Assembly (NCBI GenBank): GCA_036557785.1
Contig: DATBGZ010000089.1
Span: forward strand, 114,766 to 178,765
Direction: 5' to 3'
DNA: 64,000 nucleotides
Source of the DNA: DATBGZ01 sp036557785
GTDB lineage: Bacteria; Actinomycetota; Actinomycetes; Mycobacteriales; Micromonosporaceae
Of this stretch, positions 44,981 to 53,643 are shown piece by piece. The notes beneath the pieces are model-generated. The model did no database searches, was not told the origin of the DNA, and worked only from the letters and a program-made list of their open reading frames with translations. How positions within the stretch are numbered: position 1 is the stretch's first letter; each line of letters opens with the position of its first letter. The position numbers and the translations under genes were made by a program.

Positions 44981-47421
44981 GTACCACGGTGCTGCAGCAA
45001 CGCGGCATGGACGCCGCGTTCATGGTCGTGCTCGGCACGATCACCCTGGCTGGCCTGGACCGCACCTACGACGGCCCGCGCTACCTGGTGGTAGGCGTCA
45101 TCGGACTCTGCATCGGGGCGATCGTCGGGGTGCTCACCGAGCGCCTGCGCGCGTCGACCTCGGCCGCCATCGGGGTCGTCGTGTACCTGCTCACCTGCGG
45201 ACCGGTGGTCCTTCCCGAGACCACCATCGCCGCCGTCCTGCCGAGCGCGCAGACCCTCGCCGGCATCACGGACGGGACGGTGAACGGTTGGCGGGACATG
45301 CTCACCACCCAGCCCCCGCTGCCCACGGTCTCGGGCCCGTTGCTGGTGCCACCGTTCCTGCTCGGGCTCGCGGCCGGCCTTGCGGGCGTGCTGGTGGCGC
45401 GGCTGCGGCTGGCGCTGGCACCGCTGGTCCCGGTCCTCTCGCTCGTCGCCTTGGTGATCCTCTTCGGGACCGAGCTCTCGAAGCCGCCGACCCTGTTCGC
45501 CTGCCTGTTCGTCGCGCTCACCCTGCTGTGGGGCACGCTGCGCCACCACCGCCGGATCGGGCCGACCCGAACCGAGGGTTCCGCCCTGCGCCGGCTCGCC
45601 ACACCGACCGTGCTGCTGGTCGTCGCCTCGCTGTCGGTCGCGGCCTTCGACTCCGTCGTCTCGCCGGTGTCGGCCGAGGACCGCTACGTCCTGCGCGACC
45701 ACGTGCTGCCGCCCTTCGACCCGAGCGCCTACCCGAGCCCGCTGTCCGGCTTCCGGCAGTACGAGAAGCGGTTGCGCGATGACGTGCTCTTCACGGTCTC
45801 GGGCCTGCCGGCCGGGGCTCGGCTTCGACTGGCCACCATGGACTCCTACGACGGCGTGGTATGGAATGTCGTGAACGGCAACGGTGGTCCCGCCGACGGC
45901 TCCGGCGTCTTTGACCGGGTGGGCTCCCGGATCCCCACCGACAGCAACGGCCAGTCGGCACACCTTCAGATCACGATCGGCGCCTACTCCGATATCTGGA
46001 TGCCGACCGCCGGCGCCCTGAGGAAGGTCACGTTCGAGGGTGACCGCGCCGATGGGCTCACCGAATCGTTCCGGTACAACACCCGAACGAGCATCGGTGT
46101 GATCCCCACAGGCCTGGGCACAGGGGACTCGTACTCGATGGATGTGGTGATTCCCGCCGAGCCCTCGGCGCAGGACCTGGCCGGGCTCAGCTTCGGATCG
46201 GTGACGCTCCCGGACCTGACCGGCGTGCCCGACGAGGTTGCTGCGGTCGCGAGCGACTGGGCCGGTGGTGGCTCGGTGACATCGACACATCTGCAGACGA
46301 TTGTCGATGCGCTCAAGCACGGCGCGTTCAGCGATGGCGATCAACAGTCGGGGGTCGCCTCCCCACCCGGGCATGGCGCCAACCGCATCCGTGGCTTCCT
46401 CAACGCGCCGGAACTCGTCGGCGACGCAGAGCAGTACTCAGCCACCCTCGGCCTCATGGCCCGCGCGCTGGGGGTGCCGGCACGCGTGGTGCTCGGCGCG
46501 ATCCCGCCCGCGAAGGACTTCGATGGCAAGGTCACGGGCGCGATGGTCTCGGCCTGGGTTGAGGTCTACTTCGCCGGTGCGGGCTGGGTGCCGTTCTTCC
46601 CCACACCCGACGTGAACAGCAAGCCCAAGAAGGTCACGGTCAAGCCGGACCAGAACGTCGAGGGGCAGGTGCTCGATCCCCCCGTCGTCCAGGCGCAGCC
46701 GCCGCGCCCGCTGCCGCCGCCACAGGCCGAGGAACCGAACGAGAATGTCAACTGCCTGCTCGGTTGGCTCTGCTTCAACGGGCTGCCCAAGTGGGCACAG
46801 TGGACGATCAAGTACGTGGCGCCACCGGTGCTGGCCATCACCGCGCTGCTGTTCGCGATCGTCATGGCGAAGGCCGTACGCCGCCGTAGGCGACGGCGAC
46901 GCGGCACTCCCGTCGCCCGCGTCTGCGGCGCCTGGCAGGAGTTCGTCGATCGGCTCCGCGACCAGGGCGTGCGCTGTTCCGCGTACGACACCCGGCTCGA
47001 CATCGCAGCGCGGCTCGGTGGCACAACCGCGCAGCGGCTCGCCGTGTTGGCCGACGCCGCGGTATTCGGCCCGGGCGACCCGTCGATGCAGTATGCCCGT
47101 GACGTCTGGGCCACGCTTCCGCGCGCGGTCCACGAGGTCAACGTCGGGCGCAGCCGGTGGCTGCGCTTCCTCGCCGCGATCAACCCGAACTCACTGCGCC
47201 CGGACGCCCGCACGATCGCGATGCTCGCCGCGGCCGCCCGCCGCCGCACGACCCGCCGCAGCCCGCCCCGACTGGCCGCCCAGGCCGCGAGCCCACAGCC
47301 GCGGGCCGGTCACCACACTCTCGCCCCCAGGCAGTGCGCCGGCGCCCCAGCGTGCGGTTGCGTCAAGGTCTGCCGTGCGCCTCGCCGGCACCGTCCTCAT
47401 GGACCGTCCGGAGCTGGGTGA
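44977..47421 (+). CDS. Transglutaminase-like membrane protein lacking the catalytic triad, plus-strand cassette
   Basis: The 814-residue product has about seven N-terminal membrane helices (to about 235), an extracytoplasmic transglutaminase-like domain (about 400-550), another membrane helix (about 618-640) and a DUF4129-like cytoplasmic tail. The triad positions are altered. The Cys motif reads GDAEQYS (Ala484 in place of Cys), the His motif reads VSAWVEVYF (Ser525 in place of His), and the Asp motif reads VPFFPTPD (Phe541 in place of Asp). Cross-linking activity is therefore not expected; a structural or peptide-binding role is more likely. It starts with ATGA overlapping DUF58. The gene ends before a hairpin shared with the opposing cassette. 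Confidence 0.85.
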   Translation: MSTTVLQQRGMDAAFMVVLGTITLAGLDRTYDGPRYLVVGVIGLCIGAIVGVLTERLRASTSAAIGVVVYLLTCGPVVLPETTIAAVLPSAQTLAGITDGTVNGWRDMLTTQPPLPTVSGPLLVPPFLLGLAAGLAGVLVARLRLALAPLVPVLSLVALVILFGTELSKPPTLFACLFVALTLLWGTLRHHRRIGPTRTEGSALRRLATPTVLLVVASLSVAAFDSVVSPVSAEDRYVLRDHVLPPFDPSAYPSPLSGFRQYEKRLRDDVLFTVSGLPAGARLRLATMDSYDGVVWNVVNGNGGPADGSGVFDRVGSRIPTDSNGQSAHLQITIGAYSDIWMPTAGALRKVTFEGDRADGLTESFRYNTRTSIGVIPTGLGTGDSYSMDVVIPAEPSAQDLAGLSFGSVTLPDLTGVPDEVAAVASDWAGGGSVTSTHLQTIVDALKHGAFSDGDQQSGVASPPGHGANRIRGFLNAPELVGDAEQYSATLGLMARALGVPARVVLGAIPPAKDFDGKVTGAMVSAWVEVYFAGAGWVPFFPTPDVNSKPKKVTVKPDQNVEGQVLDPPVVQAQPPRPLPPPQAEEPNENVNCLLGWLCFNGLPKWAQWTIKYVAPPVLAITALLFAIVMAKAVRRRRRRRRGTPVARVCGAWQEFVDRLRDQGVRCSAYDTRLDIAARLGGTTAQRLAVLADAAVFGPGDPSMQYARDVWATLPRAVHEVNVGRSRWLRFLAAINPNSLRPDARTIAMLAAAARRRTTRRSPPRLAAQAASPQPRAGHHTLAPRQCAGAPACGCVKVCRAPRRHRPHGPSGAG

Positions 47422-47449
47422 CGCGCGTACGTTCCTTGCACATCAATGA

Positions 47450-47482
47450 AACCCAGTGATCAGCTTCGAAGATCACCGGGTT
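47450..47482. terminator. Inverted repeat between convergent cassettes, candidate bidirectional terminator
   Basis: AACCC-A-GTGATC (47450-47461) pairs with GATCAC-C-GGGTT (47471-47482) around a 9-nt loop, 11 pairs with one A/C mismatch. It lies in the 144-bp gap between the ends of the two transglutaminase-like genes. Confidence 0.6.
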
Positions 47483-47565
47483 GCGCGACTGTGTTCTGGA
47501 AGGCACCAACGCCACCCAGTCGGATAACGGTGCTAGCCGCGGGCCGGTCACTGTACGCCGCACGG

Positions 47566-49992
47566 TTAGCGGCGGCGCAAGGGGCGAGGGTCGACCCACC
47601 ACAGCAGTCGACGCCACCACGACCGTCGTCGGTAGAGCGCCCGCCGGAAGGCGACGGCACGTGTGTGTGCCGCCTGAGCCACGGACTCGTCCGGGTCGGC
47701 GACCGTACGCCCGCCAAAAGCCACGGCGTTGACCGTGCGAGCCAGCCCGACCAGGTCAGGGGAGGCCGGGCGTGGGCGGCGGGCGTGGCGTCCGGGTGTC
47801 TGCGCCACGACGTGGGCGGCATAGTCCGCGACCTCGACCGCGGTGAGGTGCTGCGGGGGCGGACGCCCCGCGAGCAGCAGGCCGTCGAGCACCTCATCCC
47901 AGGCCCCGACGACGCGACGGGCCGGGTCGGCCGAACGCAGCCGAGCCCGGCTCCGCAGCGCACGCACCAGCATGATAGCCATCAATGCCATGAGCGCCAG
48001 GCCGAGCGCGCCGACCCCGGAGCCGGCGACGATCGCCGCGGTACCCGGGCCTTGGGCGGCCGCGAGTGCCTGCTCCGGTCCCAGCGAATCGACGGGCGCC
48101 GACTCGGCCGACGGGGTGACCGAGACCGGCGGATCGGAACTGGGCGGGGGCGGCGGCACGAACTCTGGCTCGACCGGCTGTGCCTGGCTCTGTGGCGGTG
48201 GCATCGGGTCGAACGGCACCCAGCCGGCTCCGCTGAAGAGCACCTCGGGCCAGGCGAGGGCATCGCCTGCCGTGACCATGCCGCCGCCGGCCGGGACATG
48301 GAAGCCGACCACTACCCGCGTCGGCAGCCCCAGCAGGCGACCGAGCGTCGCGAACGCCGTCGCGAACTGTTCGGAGGTTCCGCGCTGGCCGCCGGCACGG
48401 GGCTGCGCGAGCAGGAAGAAGCTCAGGTTCGGGTACGCGTGCCCGCTCGGCGCGTCCGTGGCGAACGTGTAGTGCTCCTGGAGGAACTCCTGCAGAGCCA
48501 GCGCTCTGAGGTAGGGCGAGTTCTCGCCCTCGGCCACCTTCTGGGCGAACCGGGACAGCTCATCCGGCACGGACGGCCCGACCGCGAGGTAGCGCGCGAC
48601 CGCGTCGCCATGCGGCACGTCGCTAGCCATGAGCTGGTTGACGTCCACGCCTTCATTGACTGACGTCACCGTATAGGTGGTTCCGGGGTCCAGGGCCGCG
48701 TTGTCGAGCAGGCCGCCCTCGCGCTGGTCGTAGGCGACCCGGATCCCGTCCACGCGGGTGGGTGAGGCGACTGCCGGCAGCAACCGCCCGCGCAACTGGT
48801 CGACCGTGATGCGTTCCTCGATCGTCAACGGCGGGTAGGCGGCGGGCTGTTCGGGATCGACCCCCGGTGGCGCGGCCACGGGAGGCAGCACCCGTCCGGC
48901 GTTGCGGTAGTCCGCCTCGAGGTGCCAGGTCACGCCGTCCCAGTCGGGCAGCACCGCCAGCCGCAGCCGGGTGTCGTAGTCACCCTCATCGCTCGGCTGC
49001 TCCGGCGGCGCCTCGGTCTCCGCGGCGAAGGTCTCCGCGGCGAACGGGTCGAGCGAAGCCGTGTCCGTGGGCGCTGGGGTGGCGGGGGGCGCCGGCTGGG
49101 CGTCGCCGAGGATCTCGACCCGGAACAGGTTCTGCTCCGGGAAGGCGGCCCAGCCCGAGAGCCTGATCAAGGGGTTCTGATCCGTCACGTCGAGGTCGGG
49201 TGGCTGCACGTAGCGCCGCGGGTCGCCCGGCGCGCCGCTCACCGCGCCGGCCACCAGAGGCGAGACCGCCACCACCACCGCGAGCACGGCGGCGAGCCCG
49301 ACCGCGAAGCCGCTGGCCGTACGGACGCGCAGACTGACCAGCTCACGCCTGCCGATCCCGCGCACGCCTGCGGCGCCCGAGGCAGCCGAGCCCGTGGCGA
49401 GGCAGAGCGCCGCGAGTGCGGCGAACAGCAACGGCTGCCAGAGCGCGACGCCGGCGTTGGGCCCGACCAGCACGAGTGCACTGACATAGAGCAGCGTCGG
49501 TGCCACGAGCGCCGCCGCGGGCCGGGCGGAGCGCACCGCCAGTTCGGTGCCGGCGAAGCCCGCAAGCCAGGCGAGCACGACCGGCGCGAGGACCGTGTCG
49601 GGCTGTGGCTCGATGGGGATGAGCGCGGAGAGCAGGCGGGGCACGGCGTTGCGCGCGGCGTCGACGGTGAGCGTGCTCAGGTCCCCCGCCACACCGCCGG
49701 CATGGGCCGAGACCTCGACTGCCCACAGCCCATACCCGACCAGGGCGATGACCGAGACCGGCGCCACCAGCCACGCCGGAGCAGGACGCAGCAGAGCCGG
49801 GATCAGCGCCGAGGCGATGGCCGCGCCGAGCACGAGTTCGGCCAGCAGGACTCCACTGTAGACACGGTTGAGCGAGACACCGGCGAGGCAGACGAGCCCC
49901 GCCATCGTCGCGGCGATGGCCAGCCGCCGAGCCCACCCGCTGCGGCGCCACCGCAGCCAGATCGGAGCCGGGTCGTCTCGGGTGCTCACCAT
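47566..49992 (-). CDS. Transglutaminase-like membrane protein lacking Cys and His, minus-strand cassette
   Basis: The product (808 residues from ATG 49992) has the same layout as the protein at 44977: N-terminal membrane helices (to about 240), extracytoplasmic transglutaminase-like domain, membrane helix near 660-685 and a cytoplasmic tail. The core motifs read GTSEQFATAF (Ser540 where Cys is expected), DALAWPEV (Leu579 where His is expected) and VPFDPMP (Asp595 kept). Activity is therefore unlikely, although Ser for Cys could be a conservative change. ATG 49992 or GTG 49989 overlaps the DUF58 stop. Compared with its opposite-strand relative, it has lost two rather than three triad residues. 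Confidence 0.86.
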   Translation of the reverse strand: MVSTRDDPAPIWLRWRRSGWARRLAIAATMAGLVCLAGVSLNRVYSGVLLAELVLGAAIASALIPALLRPAPAWLVAPVSVIALVGYGLWAVEVSAHAGGVAGDLSTLTVDAARNAVPRLLSALIPIEPQPDTVLAPVVLAWLAGFAGTELAVRSARPAAALVAPTLLYVSALVLVGPNAGVALWQPLLFAALAALCLATGSAASGAAGVRGIGRRELVSLRVRTASGFAVGLAAVLAVVVAVSPLVAGAVSGAPGDPRRYVQPPDLDVTDQNPLIRLSGWAAFPEQNLFRVEILGDAQPAPPATPAPTDTASLDPFAAETFAAETEAPPEQPSDEGDYDTRLRLAVLPDWDGVTWHLEADYRNAGRVLPPVAAPPGVDPEQPAAYPPLTIEERITVDQLRGRLLPAVASPTRVDGIRVAYDQREGGLLDNAALDPGTTYTVTSVNEGVDVNQLMASDVPHGDAVARYLAVGPSVPDELSRFAQKVAEGENSPYLRALALQEFLQEHYTFATDAPSGHAYPNLSFFLLAQPRAGGQRGTSEQFATAFATLGRLLGLPTRVVVGFHVPAGGGMVTAGDALAWPEVLFSGAGWVPFDPMPPPQSQAQPVEPEFVPPPPPSSDPPVSVTPSAESAPVDSLGPEQALAAAQGPGTAAIVAGSGVGALGLALMALMAIMLVRALRSRARLRSADPARRVVGAWDEVLDGLLLAGRPPPQHLTAVEVADYAAHVVAQTPGRHARRPRPASPDLVGLARTVNAVAFGGRTVADPDESVAQAAHTRAVAFRRALYRRRSWWRRLLWWVDPRPLRRR

Positions 49993-51200
49993 GCCCGGAT
50001 GCCATCCCATGCGCCGGCGAAGTCGGCGCCGTCGACGCAGGCCACCACGAGCATGCCGGACTCAGTGGCCAGACCCGCCTCCAGCGGCCCGAAGACCGCC
50101 GCGATGATCGATGGGTACGCACCGCGCAGGGCGGCCACGGTGCCCAGATCGTCCACATTGGGCGGTCCCGTGAGGTAGATCAGCGTGTCGCCGAGCCGCC
50201 GGGCGCGAAGGCTCTGCACGGCCGTTTGCAGGTCGGGCGTCTCGGTCGTCTCACGCAACCACGCCTCGGCGAGCAGGTCGAGCATCGGTCCCACCTCGGC
50301 CTCGCGATGCCCCTCAGCGCTGGCACCGGAGACGAGTCGCAGCTCGACCCAGATGTCCTCGCGCGAGGCGGCCACCACCACCGACGCGGCCGCCTCGCAC
50401 ACCGCCTCGAAGGTGGACTCCCCGTCCGCGGCGCTCCGGTTCAGCCCGTGCGCGGCCGCCCGGTCATCGAGCAGGACGACGACCCGGGGCAGTGAGGTGT
50501 CGACATGTTCGCGCACCATGAGCGAGCCCACCCGCGCCGAGGTGCGCCAGTGCACATGACGCAGGTCGTCGCCGACGACGTACTCGCGCAGCGCCGAGAA
50601 GGTGAGGTTCCCCTGGGGCACGCGGTCCACCCGGCCGTCCATGCTGCGCGAGAGTCCGACCGGGACGGCCACAACCGGATGGACCCGCGGCCGCACCCAC
50701 ACGGTCACCGGCTCGCCGTAGCGCCGCACCACCGCCACCAGCCCGAGCGGGTCATGCCGGGAGATCTCGAGCGGACCCACGGCCACCACACCGCGTCGCC
50801 GGGTCGGCACCGGATAGCGCACGGTCGTGGTGCGCCCGGGGCGCAGCCGGACCAGCGGTACCGCAACCGTGCCCCCGTACGTCGAGCCTCGCGCCGGCGT
50901 GCCCTGCGCGGCGTTCTGCGTCACCCGGTCGCGCGCCACGAGGCTGGCGCCGAAGAACCGGCTCGCGTTATTGATCGAGAGGGTGACCATGCTGGACTGC
51001 CCACGGTGCAGCCGGTCGGGGTCGGCCGCGCGGACGATGGTCAGCGAGGGCCGCCACGCCACGAAGCACAGCGCACCGACGGTGGCCACGGTCGCCGCGC
51101 ATCCAAGCGTCGCGAGCTCCGGGTAGCCGAGGCCGAAGCCAGCGACCAGCAGGAGCGCGCCGACTGCCAGCACGCCGTAGCCCCGAGCCGTGACCCGCAC
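49986..51200 (-). CDS. DUF58 protein, minus-strand cassette
   Basis: The 404-residue product has two N-terminal membrane helices (about 8-48) and the DUF58 core ALREYVVGDDLRHVHWRTSARVGSLMVREH. Its start, GTG 51200, lies 3 bp after the moxR stop, and its end overlaps the transglutaminase-like gene. It is paralogous to the protein at 43637 but lacks that protein's N-terminal helical extension. It acts with the MoxR encoded upstream by analogy with the family. Confidence 0.9.
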   Translation of the reverse strand: MRVTARGYGVLAVGALLLVAGFGLGYPELATLGCAATVATVGALCFVAWRPSLTIVRAADPDRLHRGQSSMVTLSINNASRFFGASLVARDRVTQNAAQGTPARGSTYGGTVAVPLVRLRPGRTTTVRYPVPTRRRGVVAVGPLEISRHDPLGLVAVVRRYGEPVTVWVRPRVHPVVAVPVGLSRSMDGRVDRVPQGNLTFSALREYVVGDDLRHVHWRTSARVGSLMVREHVDTSLPRVVVLLDDRAAAHGLNRSAADGESTFEAVCEAAASVVVAASREDIWVELRLVSGASAEGHREAEVGPMLDLLAEAWLRETTETPDLQTAVQSLRARRLGDTLIYLTGPPNVDDLGTVAALRGAYPSIIAAVFGPLEAGLATESGMLVVACVDGADFAGAWDGIRAW

Positions 51201-51203
51201 GGA

Positions 51204-52190
51204 TCAACCCCGGGTCGCCGGCGGGGGCACCGACTCCAACACCCGGCCCAGCACCTCGGTCGCGGTGACACCTCTCGTGGTGGCGTCGGGTGCCAGCAGG
51301 AGCCGGTGGGCGAAGACGGGCTCCACCAGCTTCTTGAGGTCGTCCGGCTCGACGTAGGGCCGTCCATCCATGAGTGCGTACGCCTGCGCGGCCCTGCTGA
51401 GTGCGATCACACCGCGCGGGCTGACCCCCACCCGCACCTGCGTGTGCTCCCGCGTCGCGGCCGCGAGCCGTACGGCGTAGGTGTACAGGCGATCGTCCAC
51501 GTGCACCCGGTTCGTCAGCCGCACGAGCTGCGCGAGGGTCGTGGTATCGGTCACCGCGCCGAGGTAGTCCGGGGAGCGTCCCGCGGTGGCCCCCTTGAGC
51601 ACCTCCACCTCGATCGACTCGTCGGGGTAGCCGATGGACAGCTTCATGAGGAACCGGTCGAGCTGCGCCTCAGGCAACCGATAGGTGCCGTCCATCTCGA
51701 CCGGGTTCTGGGTCGCGACAACGAGGAACGGCCGGGGCACGGCGTGGCGATGACCGTCCACTGTGACGTGTCGCTCCTCCATGACCTCGAGCAGCGCGGA
51801 CTGGGTCTTCGGCGAGGCGCGGTTGATCTCGTCGGCCACGACGATGTTAGCGAAGACCGGCCCGCCGTGGAACTCGAACTGACGCGTGCCCTGATTGAAG
51901 ATCGTCACACCGGTGACGTCCGAGGGCAGCAGGTCGGGAGTGAACTGGATGCGCCGCCACTCCCCGCGCACCGACGCCGCGATGGCCCTGGCAAGGGTGG
52001 TCTTGCCGACCCCAGGGACATCCTCGAAGAGCAGATGCCCCTCGGCGAACAGCCCGGCCAGGGCCAACCTGACAACCTCGGGCTTGCCCAGGACGACGGA
52101 GCCCACGTTGGTGGACAGGCGCGTGGCGACATCGGCGAATCGCTGCGCCTCGTCGGGGGTGACGGTCGGCGGAATCTCGGTCACGGTCAC
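51204..52190 (-). CDS. MoxR-family AAA+ ATPase, minus-strand cassette
   Basis: The 328-residue product carries the MoxR set: Walker A EDVPGVGKTTLARA, RIQFTPDLLPSDVTG, Walker B IVVADEINRASPKTQSALLEVMEE, VATQNPVEMDGTYRLPEAQLDRF and SPRGVIALSRAAQAYA. It opens the second cassette. A TAGGAT box at 52251-52256 provides a plausible promoter with a leader of about 54 nt. It is more canonical in Walker A than the plus-strand paralogue (GVGKT versus GKGKT). Confidence 0.94.
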   Translation of the reverse strand: MTVTEIPPTVTPDEAQRFADVATRLSTNVGSVVLGKPEVVRLALAGLFAEGHLLFEDVPGVGKTTLARAIAASVRGEWRRIQFTPDLLPSDVTGVTIFNQGTRQFEFHGGPVFANIVVADEINRASPKTQSALLEVMEERHVTVDGHRHAVPRPFLVVATQNPVEMDGTYRLPEAQLDRFLMKLSIGYPDESIEVEVLKGATAGRSPDYLGAVTDTTTLAQLVRLTNRVHVDDRLYTYAVRLAAATREHTQVRVGVSPRGVIALSRAAQAYALMDGRPYVEPDDLKKLVEPVFAHRLLLAPDATTRGVTATEVLGRVLESVPPPATRG

Positions 52191-52250
52191 GGCGGCAACT
52201 CTCCTGGCACCACGTCCTCGTGCGGACGCACAGGTGGTCCGACGGGGCTC

Positions 52251-52256
52251 ATCCTA
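52251..52256 (-). promoter_or_regulatory. -10 element TAGGAT for the minus-strand moxR cassette
   Basis: On the minus strand TAGGAT lies just downstream of the cysG hairpin and about 60 bases before the moxR start, so the cassette probably has its own promoter. Confidence 0.4.
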
Positions 52257-52260
52257 TGGC

Positions 52261-52285
52261 GAGGGCGGCCGGCAGGCCGTCCCTC
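52261..52285 (-). terminator. GC-rich hairpin after cysG
   Basis: GAGGGCGGCC (52261-52270) pairs with GGCCG-T-CCCTC around a GGCA loop, ten pairs with one bulged T. It starts 28 bases past the cysG stop on the minus strand and precedes the moxR promoter candidate. Confidence 0.6.
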
Positions 52286-52312
52286 ACGCATCGGCGAACG
52301 TGCGAGCGCTGG

Positions 52313-53527
52313 TCAGACGGGCGAGGTCGGGCCCGCGAGCACATCGACCACGTCACCGATCACAACGACCACAGGCGGCCGCAGGTGCGCCCGCTCGACG
52401 ACCTCGGCGATGGTGGCCAGATCGGCCCGTACGGCATGCTGGGCCGCCGTGGTGCCCGCCCGCACCGCCGCCGCGGGGGTGTTCGCCGCGCGCCCGGCAG
52501 CGAGAAGTTCATCCGTAATTGCGCGTAGATGCGTCAAGCCCATGAGGATGCAGAGCGTGCCCCGCAACCGGGCCAGTCCGGGCCAGTCCACAAGCGACTC
52601 CGGATGACCGGGCGGCACGTGGCCCGAGACCACCACGAGCTCGTGCGCCACGCCGCGGTGGGTGACCGGGATGCCCGCGGCCGCCGGCACCGCCGTAGCG
52701 CTCGTGACTCCAGGCACGACCGTGACAGGCACCCCCGCGCGAGCACAGGCCTGCACCTCCTCCCCGCCGCGGCCGAACACGAACGGGTCGCCACCCTTGA
52801 GCCGGACCACGAGGCGCCCCGCCTGCGCCCGCTCCACCAGCACCCGGTTGATCTCCTCCTGCGCGGCGGCCGGGCCATGCGGGATCTTCGACGCGTCGAT
52901 GAGTTCGACCTCGGGGCGCAGCTCGTCGAGGAGCAGGCCCGGGGCGAGGCGGTCAGCGACCACGACGTCCGCCGCGGCGAGCAGGCGCCTGCCCCGTACC
53001 GTGATCAGCTCTGGGTCGCCCGGCCCGGCGCCCACGAGCACCACCTGCCCCACCCGTTCCGCGCCGCTCGTACCGGTCCGGGTCGAGCCGATCAGGTCGG
53101 CGATGGCATCGCGGACCGCCATCGCCCGGCGCGGATCGCCACCGGCGGTCACGGCCACCGTCACGGGCCCGTGCCGCGTCGTCGCCGGGGTCCAAGCGGT
53201 GGCCGCGTGCCGGTCGTCAGCCCGGACGCAGAAGACGCGCTGCCGCTCTGCGGCGGTGCTCACGGCGCTGGCGACCTCCCGGTCGTCGACGGCCACGTGC
53301 ACCAGCCAGCAACCGTCCACATCGGATGGTCGAAACTCGCGCTCGTGCCACCGCAGACGCCCCTCCGCGGCGAGCGAGCGCATGGCCGGGGTGAGCCGCG
53401 GCGCGACGAGCACGACGTCGGCGCCGGCCTCGAGGAGGGCGGGCACGCGGCGGGTCGCGACGGTACCGCCTCCCACCACGAGCACCCGTCGACCCGCGAG
53501 GATGAGTCCCAGCGGGTACGGGTTCAC
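52313..53527 (-). CDS. cysG: Siroheme synthase CysG (precorrin-2 dehydrogenase/ferrochelatase plus uroporphyrinogen-III methyltransferase)
   Basis: The 404-residue fused enzyme makes siroheme for sulfite and nitrite reductases. The N-terminal part (about 1-150) has an NAD-binding loop, VLVVGGGTVATRRV. The C-terminal SUMT part has VVLVGAGPGDPELITVRG, VVRLKGGDPFVFGRGGEE and VVPGVTSATAVPAAAGIPVTHRG, which are the SAM- and substrate-binding motifs. The frame is open upstream, but GTG 53527 starts exactly at the family N-terminus (NPYPLGL) and has TAGGAT seven bases before it, so translation looks leaderless. It diverges from the penicillin-binding-protein gene across 116 bp. Confidence 0.93.
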   Translation of the reverse strand: MNPYPLGLILAGRRVLVVGGGTVATRRVPALLEAGADVVLVAPRLTPAMRSLAAEGRLRWHEREFRPSDVDGCWLVHVAVDDREVASAVSTAAERQRVFCVRADDRHAATAWTPATTRHGPVTVAVTAGGDPRRAMAVRDAIADLIGSTRTGTSGAERVGQVVLVGAGPGDPELITVRGRRLLAAADVVVADRLAPGLLLDELRPEVELIDASKIPHGPAAAQEEINRVLVERAQAGRLVVRLKGGDPFVFGRGGEEVQACARAGVPVTVVPGVTSATAVPAAAGIPVTHRGVAHELVVVSGHVPPGHPESLVDWPGLARLRGTLCILMGLTHLRAITDELLAAGRAANTPAAAVRAGTTAAQHAVRADLATIAEVVERAHLRPPVVVVIGDVVDVLAGPTSPV

Positions 53528-53534
53528 CGCGCCG

Positions 53535-53540
53535 ATCCTA
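53535..53540 (-). promoter_or_regulatory. -10 element TAGGAT, leaderless cysG start
   Basis: On the minus strand TAGGAT is followed by seven bases and then GTG 53527, with no ribosome site. Confidence 0.55.
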
Positions 53541-53631
53541 CCCGTCGCGATCTTGGACGCCACCGGACGCCAGGCCCGACTCGTATCGGTCCACCTCGGC
53601 GAACTGCTGCCCGCCAAGGTGTGATCTGTCC

Positions 53632-53637
53632 TAGTTT
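53632..53637 (+). promoter_or_regulatory. -10 element TAGTTT, leaderless penicillin-binding-protein start
   Basis: TAGTTT is followed by six bases and GTG 53644. The TTTTT run here is exceptional in this DNA and no ribosome site is present. Confidence 0.55.
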
Positions 53638-53643
53638 TTCCCT

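Noticed and set aside
50505..52607. Open frame of 700 codons on the plus strand
   Set aside because: Antisense to the DUF58 and MoxR genes of the minus-strand cassette, which carry clear family motifs.
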